DNA of 64,000 nt, from positions 226,555,741 to 226,619,740 of the forward strand of contig CM041465.1 of the NCBI GenBank assembly GCA_023213395.1, written 5' to 3'. Below the pieces are notes generated by a model. That model was given only the letters and a program-made list of their open reading frames with translations. It did no database searches and had not been told where the DNA came from. The translations under genes and the position numbers were made by a program. Below, one piece after another: positions 12,061-23,864 of this stretch; within the stretch, counting starts at the first letter, position 1; every line of letters starts with the position of its first letter. Source of the stretch: Cycas panzhihuaensis (Eukaryota; Cycadophyta).

Positions 12061-13330
12061 TAAGGCCATCATTTCTTCTTATATAGCCTTCATCCAAAGT
12101 TGGATTTCTTTTAACTCCAGAGCCTCCTGAATAGTACCCAGATCATCATCTATAGTAGATAAAACAAAAGAGGAGCAATGGAAGTCTTCAAGAATATACT
12201 TGTGAGGTTGTATTCTCTCATGAGTTGATCTCCTCAAGATGTGGGGTTCTTAAGGTTGAGCTACCTCTATAGCTGGTTCTTCCTCTTTAATTGACTCATA
12301 TTCTGATGTAGAATCTTCATCCCTTACTTCAAATTATACCTTCTTAGAGTGTTTCTCCTTTGGTTCTTCATTCTACTCTAGAGACTTAAATTCCTCTCTA
12401 AAGACAACATCACGGCTATACATAACCTTTTGTGTTTCAAGGTTATAAAGCTTATACCCTTTAAAATCATCACTATAGCCAATGAAAATAGTCTTTTATG
12501 CTTTAAAATCAAGCTTAGTCCTCTACTATTTAGGAACATACATAAAGGCTTCACAACCAAAAACTCTAAGATGACCAAGAGATGGTTTCTTACTAAACCA
12601 TACTTCTTTAGGTATTTTATATACTAAGGCAGTTGTTGGTGATCTATTTATCAAGTAGCTTGTAGTTATCATAGCCTCTACCCAAAATTTCTTCTCTAAT
12701 CTAGCAGCATTGAGCATACTCCTCAATCTCTCTAACAAGGTCCTATTCATCCTTTCAGTAACTCTGCTCTATTGTGGCATATAGGGAATTATCTTTTGCC
12801 TTGCTATTCCATACTACTTACAGAACTGCTCAAATTCCTTTGAGAAAACTCACCTCCATTATTAGTCCTCAATACCTTGATCTGCTTGTTACTCTAATTC
12901 TCGATAAGGCCTTGAATTCTTTGAATTTACTGAAGACTTTAGATTTCTGCTTGAGAAAGTATAACCATGTCTTTCTCAAGAAATCATCTATGAATAAGAC
13001 AGTATTTGGACCCACCTAATAAGGGTATATCAATAGGTCTAAAAACATCACTATGTACCAATTGCAGAATACCCTTTACTCTCTTTGAGCTTGGAGGAAA
13101 ACTGACTTGATTTTGTTTACCATATACACAATGCTCACATAAATCAAAATCAAATTAGCCATTAATTCTAGAGATGTCTTCTGCCATATCTTTGGAGAAT
13201 AAATCATGGAGGCCTTTCTCTCCAATATGGCCTAATCTTTGATGCCACAACATAGTTTTACTAATAAGTGATATTTGAGTCATGCCTTCATTATTACTAT
13301 TTTTTGTAATAATTGGACTACAACTTCCAG
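12061..13330 (-). pseudogene. Copia 3 integrase, decayed
   Basis: LWHQRLGHIGEKGLHDLFSK near 13230 and CEHCVYGKQNQVSF near 13120 are the GAG-pre-integrase and zinc-binding parts. Core motifs are LVHSDVFRPI (first Asp) near 13060 and LRTNNGGEFSQ near 12865, where Asn stands for the second Asp. VTERMNRTLLERLRSML carries the catalytic Glu (12700-12750). LGHLRVFGCEAFMYVPK ends an open stretch at 12526-12750. Stops break the rest. Confidence 0.85.
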
Positions 13331-14560
13331 CACATACTGTACTTACATCAAGCTTGTATAGTATTCCAAATCAAACCCCTCTTGCTAACACCAATGCTCC
13401 TCGAACCATTCTATAACTATCTTTATTGAAGATCACTTCTATTCTTACATCACCCAATTGATTGATAGACAACAAACTCATATCCAAACCAGGAATATGA
13501 CTCACATCAGGGATAGTTTTAACCCTTTCATCCCCAAATCAAACCTTTACCCTTCCAAAACCTATAATTTTATATGAGTAATGATCCCTAAGAAATACCT
13601 CACCTCCATCAATCCTTCTATATTCATAAAACTAGTCCCTATGGGGAGTACCATCAAATAAAGCACTAGAGTCAATTAACCAAGACTCAAAATTTGATAA
13701 CTTACCTGAGGTTGCCAAATAAACATTACAATAAGCTTCATTAGGGGTTTTTGTTACTATGGAAGAAGTAGCTTTAGGTGACTTTCCCTTGTCAACTTTA
13801 ACTTGACATTGACTCTTCATATAGTTAGCCTTCCCACATCTCCAACATACCAAAGGTCCTCTACTTAGAGATTTGGATTTTCCTCTAGATTTTAGCCACT
13901 TTCTCTTAGGCCTTTATTGGTCACGATCTAATGTTTGGCCTCTTACTGCTAATACTTCTTTCGAATAATCCTTAGAATATTTTTACGTTGTCTCTTCTAA
14001 TAGTATAGTAGCAATAATATCAATAAATTTTAGGGTGGCAGCAGTCGTGCTACTAATCATCATCACAAGATTATCCCAGGAATTAGGAAGCAAACATAAC
14101 ATGGTAATATACTTGTCTTATTCAGACATTATTATCCCAATTGAAACGAGTTGGCTCACCATGGTGTTAAATGTAGTGAGATGATCTATAATTATATCTC
14201 TATCACTCATACCGAGTGAATACATATTTTTCTAAAGAAATAACTTGTTAACCAGGGACTTTGTCTAATACAAAACCTCTAACTTTCTTCATAGATCTTT
14301 AGCCATAGCCTCTATGGTAATATTCAATAACATGATGTTTGAAAGATATAACCTTATTAAACTGATTACATTTCAATCAAGCTTCTTCTAATCTTCATCA
14401 CCCATAGTTGTAGGCTTTGTTTTTACTATAATGATCCATTAATCCTTCTCAACGAGGATATCTTCCAACTTTAGCTTCCATAGTTCAAAGTTCTAGTCAT
14501 TAAAGTTTTTAATCTCCATCTTTATAGTGCTTGCCATGATCTTCACACTCAAGTTCATCG
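13331..14560 (-). pseudogene. Copia 3 gag, zinc knuckle and protease, decayed
   Basis: Gag starts near 14540 with a MEIKNFNDQNFELWKLKLED-type N-terminus, then a UBN2-type core. The zinc knuckle CWRCGKANYMKSQC lies in the open frame 13632-13853 and has the CX2CX4NX4C form, with Asn where His is expected. The protease follows as WLIDSSALFDGTPHRD: the active-site triplet reads DSS where DSG is usual. Several stops replace Trp or Gln codons. The gag N-terminus resembles the plant copia group whose gag opens with a NFNGQNFELWK-like motif. Confidence 0.85.
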
Positions 14561-14607
14561 CATAAGGCTCCTATGTACTAAATGTCTTCCCATAAAACTA
14601 AACCCTT

Positions 14608-14620
14608 AGCTCTGATACCA
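14608..14620 (-). other. Copia 3 primer binding site (initiator tRNA-Met)
   Basis: The minus strand reads TGGTATCAGAGCT two bases inside the 5' LTR end. This is complementary to the 3' end of plant initiator tRNA-Met, with no mismatch in the first 12 bases. Confidence 0.92.
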
Positions 14621-14622
14621 AA

Positions 14623-15118
14623 TGAAGAGAAAATATAATCACAAAAGTAATATGATAATATAATTCTAAACCATGCAAAGAACAAATAACATAAACAAAT
14701 CAAGCGCTCAATAAAGAATACCAAGAGGTTCAGGTCTAAGCATATACCTTTTATTAATATATGTAACAGTTAAAGAATTATAGAGATGAATAAACCCCAA
14801 CTCTTCTCCTCAACTCATCTACACCCATATCATATTACATGTGTCATTACATAAGAATATATAGATATAACATTACAAGATATCACCATGCAGTTTTACA
14901 ATATAATGGGCATAAACCATGGGTCGATAAAAGACTCCCATAAGACATCTAAAATTTTTCTTGAGGGCTCCCACTCCCAAACCCCCACATAGGGGGTTGT
15001 TGGCCCCCCAGACCTCCCATTCAAGGGCCCTACAATAGCCCCCAAGACTCCCACAAAAGGGCTTAGGTGTAACACCTATACCCATGTAATACTTGCAAAG
15101 TGTTTAACATATCTAACA
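14623..15118 (-). repeat. Copia 3 5' LTR with extra GC-rich block
   Basis: 496 bp, against 401 bp for the 3' LTR. The difference is a block at about 14955-15055, rich in CCCC and GGGG runs and including CACATAGGGGGTTGTTGG. It has no counterpart in the 3' LTR. Either the 3' LTR lost it or it entered the 5' LTR later. Confidence 0.88.
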
Positions 15119-15123
15119 CTTAT

Positions 15124-17338
15124 AAAGTTTTAAAAAATATATAATGGATTTAAGGCAAATAAAATGTTCCTTTAACTTATGAATTAATGAGCTCAAGATA
15201 TATAAAGTTACTAGAAAATATTTTTAAAAGTAATGTAAATCAAATAAAGAAATGCTGTTTTATTACTTCATATGTAAACTAGGTGTAATCTTAAAGTATT
15301 AAAAAAAACCAAAGAACTTAAATAACCAAATATACTTAAAAAAATCTCTTAGATTTAGTTATAGATCTTAAAGAAAGAAAATGATAATGATAAAGAGTAC
15401 CAATTTATCACTTTTGATTTGAATAGGGCTCCTGATCTTCAAGAAGCCAAAAATAATGCTAAAGAGTTGAAAAATAACTTGCAAGCTTATAAAACCAAGT
15501 AAATATTGTCAATAATTGATTAGTATCATATAATAAATAATTATATTTAGTAAGAATGAAAAACTTTAGCTCAAAATATCACAGAATTTATCTAACTAGG
15601 ACTAAATTAGAGGATTAACTTCAATGGCTTTAAGGACCTATAAAAAAAATTAGAATATGACAAAACTTATTCCGATGCATAGAACACAAAAGCATTCCCA
15701 ATGGTTATGATAATTTAGAAAATAGAGCTATAGAACTCAAGTTATTAAAGAAACTATACAGGGACCCTTTTATAGCCAATGAATTAAGAGGTATAAAAAA
15801 AGTTCAAATTTGACTAATTAAACTCTCTAAAATTCTACTCAAATTAGGCTTAAAAGGGCTTTAGGCTATAGAGTTCTGAGTTAAGAATCCAATGAATCAA
15901 GAAGTTTGAGAATCTAACCTCCCAATGCAAAGATATTATGTAAAATGTAAATAGTATTTCTTATGTCAAAAAATCAAAATATGGTTGGCTTATAACCCCT
16001 TAGCTAATAAGCCCCTTGGTCACATAAAGAGGTATATGATTAGCCATTAATTCGTAGAGGGGGCTAGCAGAATTCAAACGCTATAAAATATAGTTAATAG
16101 CCCTTTAAAACTAAATAAATTAAAAATAATTAATACAAGTTTAAAATTTACCTAACGTGAGGTTATATGAACTGAGATATGACCAAGGGATAAAGTTTGA
16201 AGGGGGGATAACCCAAAAATAACCTACTTGGATGCCAAAGGAAATTCTAATTTAATTTAATATACTTCAAATTTTATAAAAAATAGAATATATCAATGAA
16301 ATTTAATCAGATGTTAATGATGCATAATAGACACAAAAAATGATAACCAGATTAATTTAAATGGATACAGATCGATCAAATTTAATCAAGATCTTAATAT
16401 AGGGCCACAAAGGAGATCAACACTGTAAAATATTACAGAACATATAAATTTTATTAATAAATAATAAGAAAAAAGAATAGTAGATGTGCAAAGGACAAAA
16501 AATCAGATTTAAAATGGATGAAAATTAATCTAAACTGATTGAGATCTCATCGAGGGTGGGTTCTAATGGATCAAGGATGAAAAAAACACTGAGAAATATA
16601 TATATATTTTTGATTTAAGGATGAAAATTTGTAAAAATTGGTGGACAGAGAAATGGTAATGTAGGGAGATTAAAATACTTAAAATCTGATGAGATATAAT
16701 GAAGAATCTCTCTGTGATGGGTGTAGGACTGGTGCACCCTTTAATATCAAAAAAAAAAAAAGTAAAGAAAATAAAGTATTTATGAAATGATAATGGGGTT
16801 TTCACGGACCTAAGAGGTTATGGTCACTCTGAGGAAGAGGATTTCTCCATGACGAGGATACAAAATCTTAAACGATTTCTTCTGTTGAGAAGATAACTTA
16901 GCAACAATCAAAATGAGCAGTCACTTGTAAGGGTTTTACTTGTCTGTATGAGCACTAGACTCTATTAAAACTAAGGTTACCTTGTTGACCCAAAATTGAA
17001 TTAAAAAATCAATAAAAATAGATGAAATCTCATAAGTAGAAGAGTGAAAAAATAAATAATCTTCACTACTAGATAGAGGATTTAATCATGATTAAAACAA
17101 ATAGTCATATGACATAGTTTTGATCAATAATTGAGAAGCTAGAATCAAATGAAATTAGGTGGATAGCATATGGTAAAATGAATAGATACGTATAAAAGAA
17201 ATTCAATAATACAAATAATAGTTTCATATAGTTTTACCTTTAATAAATAACTATATCAAATGCATACCAAATCATATGAAATAATAGTCGTGAATCTCAA
17301 ATTTGAATACTCACTTGAACGCTTACTTGAATACTTAC
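15124..17338 (-). other. Copia 1 5' leader, LTR-proximal part
   Basis: AT-rich and without domains. About 16225-16310 is similar to 29620-29700 in the copia 2 leader (shared GGAAATTCTAATTT and AATATATCAATGAAA). This supports its assignment to the copia 1 leader after removing copia 3. Short open frames here look fortuitous. Confidence 0.5.
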
Positions 17339-17348
17339 TCGGAGACCA
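17339..17348 (-). other. Copia 1 primer binding site, mutated
   Basis: The minus strand reads TGGTCTCCGA beside the LTR, two substitutions away from the Met-type TGGTATCAGA at the same position in copia 3. It sits two bases from the LTR start at 17351. Confidence 0.6.
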
Positions 17349-17350
17349 AA

Positions 17351-17474
17351 TGTTAGACTGGGGAGCAGAGTAGGCTGAATACAAAGTCATGTTTCCATGA
17401 TTGAAGAGTAATTGCTTTCCATTGATTATTTAGTAGTGTTAAAAACACTAGGGAGGTATACCCCTCAAATATAT
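17351..17474 (-). repeat. Copia 1 5' LTR, first segment
   Basis: Homologous to the copia 1 3' LTR from its start TGTTAGACT up to CCTCAAATATAT, where gypsy V begins. A ~13-base insertion distinguishes it from the 3' copy (around 17400). Confidence 0.75.
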
Positions 17475-17848
17475 TGTTACATAACTTATCTAGGTAAGTT
17501 ATGTAAACCACTATAGAACTTTGTGCATGTGCCATCTAGCTGGCCAATAGTATTCATAGGCACTTCCATCCAATAGAATGTAAGGCTACTTAGACCACCA
17601 ATAGGATTACATGTATAAGACCCTATTTTGTCTATATAAGGGTCATAAATTGTAAATGATGGTTATCTTGATACAACATTTTTATAAAGATTGTGCTGTG
17701 GTGCTTTCTATCTTTTGGTGATCATTTAGTGCTCTGGTGTTCCTGTGAAACTCTTAGTTAGCTTGTTTGCTTTATTGGATAAGAAGACATTACTGCGATT
17801 GTCAAATTCCCTGCTATCTTAAGAGTATTGGCGAGAAGAAACGTCTCA
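17475..17848 (+). repeat. Gypsy V 5' LTR
   Basis: TGTTACATAACT to AACGTCTCA, 374 bp. A TATA-like box CTATATAAGG lies at about 17632-17641, a likely promoter for the element transcript. The same box is present in the 3' LTR. Confidence 0.9.
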
Positions 17849-17850
17849 AG

Positions 17851-17862
17851 TGGTATTAGAGC
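17851..17862 (+). other. Gypsy V primer binding site (initiator tRNA-Met)
   Basis: TGGTATTAGAGC two bases after the LTR: one C-to-T difference from the Met complement TGGTATCAGAGC. Confidence 0.85.
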
Positions 17863-18396
17863 TGTGTCACGATTGTGGGAGGCTGCCCAAATGTCCAGAT
17901 TTTTGTTTCTTTCTTTCTTTCTCTATCAGATCGAGTACTCTCTCTACCCTAGTAGAGATCGAGGAAAGACCTTCACTTAGTACTCTCTCCACAAAGATTG
18001 AGGAATGGTATTAGGATAGTCCAAGAGTTGGGAGAAAGGGGAAATTCTTTTCCCAGGTAACTCTAGTACTTTATTCATTGTCTTTCATCTGGTTTTAATT
18101 TCATTCCTATTTTTTGATTCTGGCATTGAATTATATCTTAAGGGTAGATAACATCGATGGGCAATTACTTTTTTCTCCCTCCCACCTCCTTTCCTAAGTA
18201 TCGCAGGGATCTGTCATTCTGGCTAAGCGCATAGTGGCCCTCCTGCCCTTTACGTGAAGGATTGGAGTATCACTCATGAGCCAAGCCCTAGACAGAACCT
18301 GGCTATGGTAGTGCGCCTCCACATACCTTTAAGTATATAGGAAGGACCCCACCTTTAGGTCCCAATCCTTTTCTAGCATAGGCAACTATCGACCGC

Positions 18397-18570
18397 TGAA
18401 GTCTTGTAGTGTAGTGGTTAGCGGTTGGTGCCATAAAGCTACCTGCCCTGAACTTCTATAGTTTATTGGCAGGCCTATAAGACCAAGCACACCTTATCTA
18501 GTTGTTGGTAGGATACTTTGGTTAAGACTGTAAGCCACCTCACAATTAAAAAAAAAAAAAAAAAAAAAAG
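18397..18570 (+). mobile_element. Possible SINE in the gypsy V leader
   Basis: GTCTTGTAGTGTAGTGGTTA at 18401-18420 resembles the 5' half of a plant tRNA (Asp/Glu-like) with an A-box. The segment ends about 150 bases later in a run of ~22 A (18548-18569), followed by more A-rich sequence. A B-box at the proper spacing is not evident and I find no clear target duplication. It could instead be ordinary leader sequence with an A-run. Confidence 0.35.
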
Positions 18571-18989
18571 GGAAAATAAAAAAGAAAAGAAAAAAAAAAT
18601 CCACTTAATTCAATGAGAAAATTTACCCTTACAGGTATATACTTCATTTTGATCAACATATCGTACTGGTCAATTTGTACTAGGTTGGTATATAGTATAA
18701 ATTTTCACAATTTTTAGTACCTAGTCACCGGTGGGCCCCACCACCCCCCCTTACACTTCACATGCCCCATTCGAACAAGCTTTTTGCACTGTTGAAAGAA
18801 CTTGATATCTTGTTTATGTAACTTTCTTTGGGGTCAACAGGCTATAGACACCCCACAATCTCCCTATTCACCCCCCTCTCTTTCCCTTAACAACTCCCTT
18901 TTTCTTACATCCTGTTCTTTCTTGATCTTTCCCACTTCATTCATTCCCCTTCTTTCTACTTATTCCTGCCTCTTTATGCCCTTTCTCCA

Positions 18990-20090
18990 TAGCTTCTCAA
19001 AGTAACAGTGACAAAATCTTGACACTTGAGACCGAAGTCAATAGAATTCATAATAAAATAGAGGATCTCAACCACATACGTGAGGAGGTTAAAATTGAAG
19101 TAGCTACCATGCACGCAGAATTTAGCTCAAAATTGTAAAACCTAGCATCTCATGATGATGTCCAAGATGTAATTAAGAGGTTGAACAACTTCTCTCCTCC
19201 TCCACCAGTTGGCCCTACACAACATTAAATCGTGCCTCCACCTCCATGTCAGCAACAACCATTCCATCATAAGATCAACATATCCATATTTGATCCAGAT
19301 CTCAATAGGGATAGTGCACAAAGTTGGATTAGCAAACTAGAGTCTTACTTTACACTCAACCCAATGTCAGTGAATGAGCAACTTACATTTGCTTCCATTC
19401 ACTTAGATGGGAAGGAACATCATTGGTTTCGATGGTAGAAATGGGAGTATCGCTCCAGTCAGTCTTGGGTGCACTTCTCTACCTGTTTTTTCAAGCAGTA
19501 TGAAGACACTTAGAGTCAATCATTTTTTACACAGCTAACATGTTTAAAACAAGTATCCTCTGCCAAAGTTTACACAGATGAGTTCCAATTTTTACATAAT
19601 CAGGTTGATCAACAACTTAATAACAGACAGAGATAGATATGTACATGTCCAGACTTAAAGAACGTATCCAAATGTGCTTAAAGACAATCTCCCTATCCAC
19701 TCTAAAGGATGCAATTAATATAGCTAAAGCAGTAGAAGCAAAATTTACTGCAAAAAGACCTCCTCCATATAGACGAGACTCCACGTGGTTTTCACTATCC
19801 TGACAAGCTGATACAGCCTAGTCCCAGAGACCACAATCACGCCCATGACCAGTGGACACCCCAACTACATCTCTCGAGCAACACATTGAGGAATCATCGT
19901 CGAAGCCCATTCACATCACTCCTACAGAGGCACGACATTATCGGGAAGCTGGTCTATGTATGCAATGTTCTGAAAAATGGACCACTGGTCACAATAGAAT
20001 CTGCAAAGTTAGGAAGATGGTCTTCACAATTGACCCAGACTTACCCTCAGATGATAACCCTGAGATTAAGCATGAATATGATGATGAACT
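18990..20090 (+). pseudogene. Gypsy V gag, decayed
   Basis: The N-terminal part (18990-19220) is a charged helix-forming stretch (LTLETEVNRI, IREEVKIEVATMHAE), likely a coiled coil. The retrotransposon gag core follows: ISIFDPDLNRDSAQSWISKL, ESYFTLNPMSVNEQLTFASI and the HWFRW motif at 19232-19438, with stops just after. A zinc knuckle-like CMQCSEKWTTGHNRIC is at about 19957-20004, in the form CX2CX7HX3C typical of chromovirus gag. Gag forms the particle that packages the RNA. Stops replace Gln or Trp in several places. Confidence 0.85.
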
Positions 20091-22040
20091 CCAAGATAAC
20101 CCTGTTGATGAGTTACCCCCAAACCTTGAGCCTGAAGTTTCCTTATCCACTATTACCTCCATTGTATCTCCTAAACCACTTCGAGTCGAAGGAATACTTA
20201 GAAAAACCCCAATTACCATTTTGATCGACAGTGGTGCATCACTAAATTTTATCAACATCTCCATTGCCTGCTAATTAAATCTTTACATAAAACCTAAAAC
20301 TAGCTTCACTAGTTCCTTACCTGGTCATCACACACTCCATTGTGCAGGAATAAAAAAAACCTGATGGTCCACATTGGCTCATATACCTTTGTCTCTGATT
20401 TTTATGCCATGTCCATAGGTGGGTCAGATGCAATCCTTGGCGTACAATGGATCCAGTCTCTAGGGACTTTTAGCACTAATAACTCACCCATGACCCCCTT
20501 CATTATGTTCAAAGATCACATGGGTCGCTCTCATAAACTTTATGGGATGCAAGTCCCCCCAAACAAAGTAATCTCACCCTTAAGAATGCATTGCCAACTC
20601 AACGGTAACATCAGATATATCGTTCATCTTAACCATATCCAAGCCCCCTCGGGTATCCACCCTGATATCCAACAAGTATTAGATTGATACCAATCTATAT
20701 TTGCTATGTTACCTACTAGCCCCCCACCTGATTGAGGCTTTTACTCTACTATTGAGTTACAAAGTTCACACGACTTGATAAGCCTTTGACCATATAGAAA
20801 TTCCTATTTCTAAAAAAATGAAATCAAAAAAATCACATGGGAATTGTTGGACATGGGTATCATCCAACCTAGTAAAAGGCCATATGCGGCACCCATCATC
20901 TTAGTTCACAAGAAGGATGGATCTTTCTGACTTTGTGTTGACTATCGTGTGCTCAATAAAATCACCATTAAAATTAAGTTTCCCATGCCACAAATCGATG
21001 ATATGTTAGATGAAATCCATGGTGCTGCAATTTTCACCAAGTTTGATTTACAGTCAGGATATCACCAAATCCCCATCTTGCCAGATGATCAACATAAAAC
21101 AACTTTCTAAACCCACCATGGCCACTTTAAGTTCCAGGTCATGCCCTTTAGCTTATGTAATTCTCCAGCCACCTTTCAAGCCCTCATGAACAAGATCTTT
21201 TCCCCATACTTATGAAAATTTGTCATCGTCTTCTTCGACGATATTCCTATCTATAGCTCAAACATGCCAGCCCACATCCCACATCTAGAAATAGTCCTTC
21301 AAATCCTAGCTAAGAATAAACTATATGCTAAGCTCTCCAAATGTGAATTTGGGAAATCTGAATTATAATACCTTAGGCATATTATATCCTTTGCAGGGGT
21401 TTAGATGGATCCCAATAAAATCTCTATCACTAATTGCCCAACCCCAAAAACCCTAACCCAATTGCAGGCTTTCCTAGGACTTACTGGATTCTATCGATGG
21501 TTCATTTGAAATTATGCCACTCTAACCATTCCCTTAACCCACTTACTTTGGAAGGATTCCTTCCAGTGGTCCCCCTCGGCTAATGAGGCCTTCCTCCATT
21601 TAAAGGAGGTCATGACAACCACCCCAATCTTGGGCTCCCCTGACTTTTCTCAGCCTTTCCAATTAGAATACGATACCTCTGGGTTTGGATTAGGTGCGGT
21701 CTTAATACAAGACTTCCACCCCATTGCCTTCGAAAGTCGAAAGCTCAAAGATCATGAGTGTAGACTTTCTACCTATAAAAAAGAAATGCGGGTCATCCTC
21801 CATGTTGTTGATAAATGGCGATAGTATCTACTTGGCTCTAAATTCACTATCCTCACTTATCATCATAGCCTTTGCCATTTACTAGATCAACCAGTCCTCT
21901 CAGAAGAGCAGGTAAAATGGGTCAACTGCCTCCAAGTTTTTGATTTTACAATCATATATAAAAAGGGGAAAGATAACATTGTGGTAGATGCTCTCTTACG
22001 GTTGCCTTCACCTACACTTGGTGATAACACTGGTCATACT
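20091..22040 (+). pseudogene. Gypsy V protease, reverse transcriptase and RNase H, decayed
   Basis: The protease has the intact active-site motif ILIDSGASLNFIN near 20220-20260, and DAILGVQWIQSLG near 20430 marks its C-terminal flap. RT follows: an RPYAAPIILVHKKDGS block near 20880, a [12 protein letters not shown] block near 21040 and the catalytic FFDD at 21231-21242 (IVFFDDIPIYS). This motif is complete and of the chromovirus type. RNase H is at about 21560-21990: ILGSPDFSQPFQLEYDTSG, GLGAVLIQDFHPIAFESRKL, KEMRVILHVV and DNIVVDALLR. At least five in-frame stops or shifts prevent expression of one polyprotein. Confidence 0.9.
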
Positions 22041-23479
22041 GAGGATCCTACCATTTATGCCATTTCCTCCCCATGGCTAACCAAAACCAACATGATTTTA
22101 TGCACTGGGCCAATAAGGTCCACACTCATAAGGATTGGTCCATCCATAATAATCTTCTCTTATACCAAAATCACATATTTGTACATCCCCTCTTAGCTTT
22201 TATCCTGCTGATTTTATCAGAATATCATTCTTCCCCTCTTCGCAGCCACTCTGGTTTTGATAAAACTTACCATAGGATTTATTCTGACTTCTTTTATCTA
22301 GAAACGAAATCCACCATCCTTACCTTTATCTCAGAATGTGATACATGCCAACGTAACAAAGCTGATGCAAAACCCCAACCAGGCCTCTTTTAACCATTGC
22401 ACATCCCACAAGGTAAATGGCAAGATATTTCCATGGACTTTATAACGGGCCTACTACCATCTATTGGATCTGACTCCATTTTAGTAGTCATAGATCGGTT
22501 GAAAAAATATGCCCACTTCTTACCCATCCACACAACCTATAAAGCCCCGTGCATCACTGACATCTACATCCAGATAATATTTTGTTTGCATGGTTTTCCA
22601 TCCACCATTGTATGTGATCATGACCCAAAATTCACTAGCTCCTTTTCGCAAGAGCTATTTTGCGTATCAGGTACATCATTTAACATGAGTTCTACATACC
22701 ATCCATAGACTGATGGCCAATCTGAGGTCTTTAACAAAACTTTGGAGACCTACTTACGTTGCTTTGCATCTGACCACTAGTCTAAATGGATATCATGGCC
22801 AACTCTAGCTAAGTATTGGTACAACTCCTCACACCATTCAGCCATTAGAATGTCCCCATTTTTAGCCCTCTATGTGTATCCCCCTTTGTCCCATCATACC
22901 TTAGCTACCAACCTCTGTACGGCAGCAGTGTAATAAAAATTATAGCATATAGACCAAATTCTCCACACCCTTAAACAAAACCTATCCATGGCCCAAAATC
23001 GAATGAAATAATTAGTAGACCACCACCGCTCTAATCGCTCCTTCAATATTGGGGATCTGGTATTTCTTCGTCTCTAACCTTATAAACAACAATCCCTTCA
23101 CCATCATAAGAACCATAAACTTAGCCCTCGATATTATGTCCCCTATAAAATCCTTAAACATATTAGTGAAGTTGCATATGCTCTCAACCTTCCTCCCACC
23201 ACAAACATCCATATTGTTTTTCATGTCTCCTGTCTTCGGAATTATCTAAGCAAAACCCATACTCCCCAGACAACCCTTCCAATTTTGGATGAAGAGCAAA
23301 CCTTGTCCATACCTCTAGAACATGTCCTAGCTACCAGACAATGGCGTCTCCAGAATCAGTCCATTTTAGAATATTTGATACAGTGGACAGGCTACACCTC
23401 AGACAAAGCAACTTGGGAGTCTGATGAGTTTGTCAAAAAGCACCTACATCTCACCTGCCTTGAGGACTCGACATCTTAG
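22041..23479 (+). pseudogene. Gypsy V integrase with C-terminal chromodomain, decayed
   Basis: The zinc finger has HSGFDKTYHRIYSDFFYLET and CDTCQRNK (22250-22360). The catalytic core has WQDISMDFITGLLPS (first Asp), IVCDHDPKFTSSF (second Asp) and DGQSEVFNKTLETYLR (Glu), followed by a GPY-like C-terminal region near 23130. The chromodomain is the open stretch 23285-23479: LEHVLATRQWRLQNQS, then YLIQWTGYTSDKATWESDEF. It ends at a TAG that overlaps the polypurine tract. Chromodomains direct such elements to modified chromatin. Stops interrupt the core. Confidence 0.9.
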
Positions 23480-23490
23480 GGGAGGGGACT
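23477..23490 (+). other. Gypsy V polypurine tract
   Basis: TAGGGGAGGGGACT directly before the 3' LTR. It overlaps the stop codon of the pol frame. Confidence 0.9.
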
Positions 23491-23864
23491 TGTTACATAA
23501 ATTATCTAGCTAAGTTATGTAAACCACTATGGAACTTTGTGCATGTGCCGTCTAGCGGGCCAACAGTATGCATGGGCACTGCCGTCCAATAGAATGTAAG
23601 GCCTCTTAGGCCACCAATAGGATTACATGTATAAGACCATATTTTGTCTATATAAGGGTCATAAATTGTAAATGATGGTTATCTTGATAGAACATTTTTA
23701 TAAAGATTGTGCTGTGGTGCTTTCTATCTGTTGGTGATCATTTAATACTCTAGTGTTCCTATGAAACTCTTAGTTAGCTTGTTTGCTCTATTGGATAAGA
23801 AGACGCTGCTACGATTGTCAAATTCTCTACCATCTCAAGAGTATTGGTGAGAAGAAACATCTCA
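23491..23864 (+). repeat. Gypsy V 3' LTR
   Basis: TGTTACATAAAT to AACATCTCA, 374 bp, alignable to the 5' LTR without gaps. Confidence 0.9.

Larger units (their letters stand above)
10117..15118 (-). mobile_element. Copia 3: complete but decayed Ty1/copia element, TSD cttat
   Basis: The element is 5,002 bp, bounded by LTRs at 10117-10517 and 14623-15118. Perfect 5-bp target duplications CTTAT lie at 10112-10116 and 15119-15123. On the minus strand it has a Met primer site, gag, protease, integrase, RT, RNase H and polypurine tract in copia order. It lies inside the leader of copia 1, so it is younger than copia 1. Its frames carry many stops, mostly at expected Gln or Trp codons. The LTRs differ by a ~95-bp GC-rich block. 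Confidence 0.92.
17475..23864 (+). mobile_element. Gypsy V: complete but decayed chromovirus in the copia 1 LTR
   Basis: A 6,390-bp plus-strand Ty3/gypsy element with 374-bp LTRs, initiator-Met primer site, gag, protease, RT, RNase H, integrase, C-terminal chromodomain and polypurine tract. A hand alignment of the two LTRs gives about 31 mismatches over 374 ungapped positions, mostly transitions, so it is an old insertion. Flanks are atat on the left and cacgc on the right, so no target duplication is visible. Compared with the uninterrupted copia 1 LTR, some 25 target bases are missing or altered at the site. Confidence 0.9.

Noticed and set aside
18397-18480. Functional tRNA gene
   Set aside because: Only a 5' half resembles a tRNA; no complete cloverleaf, anticodon arm or T-arm can be drawn.
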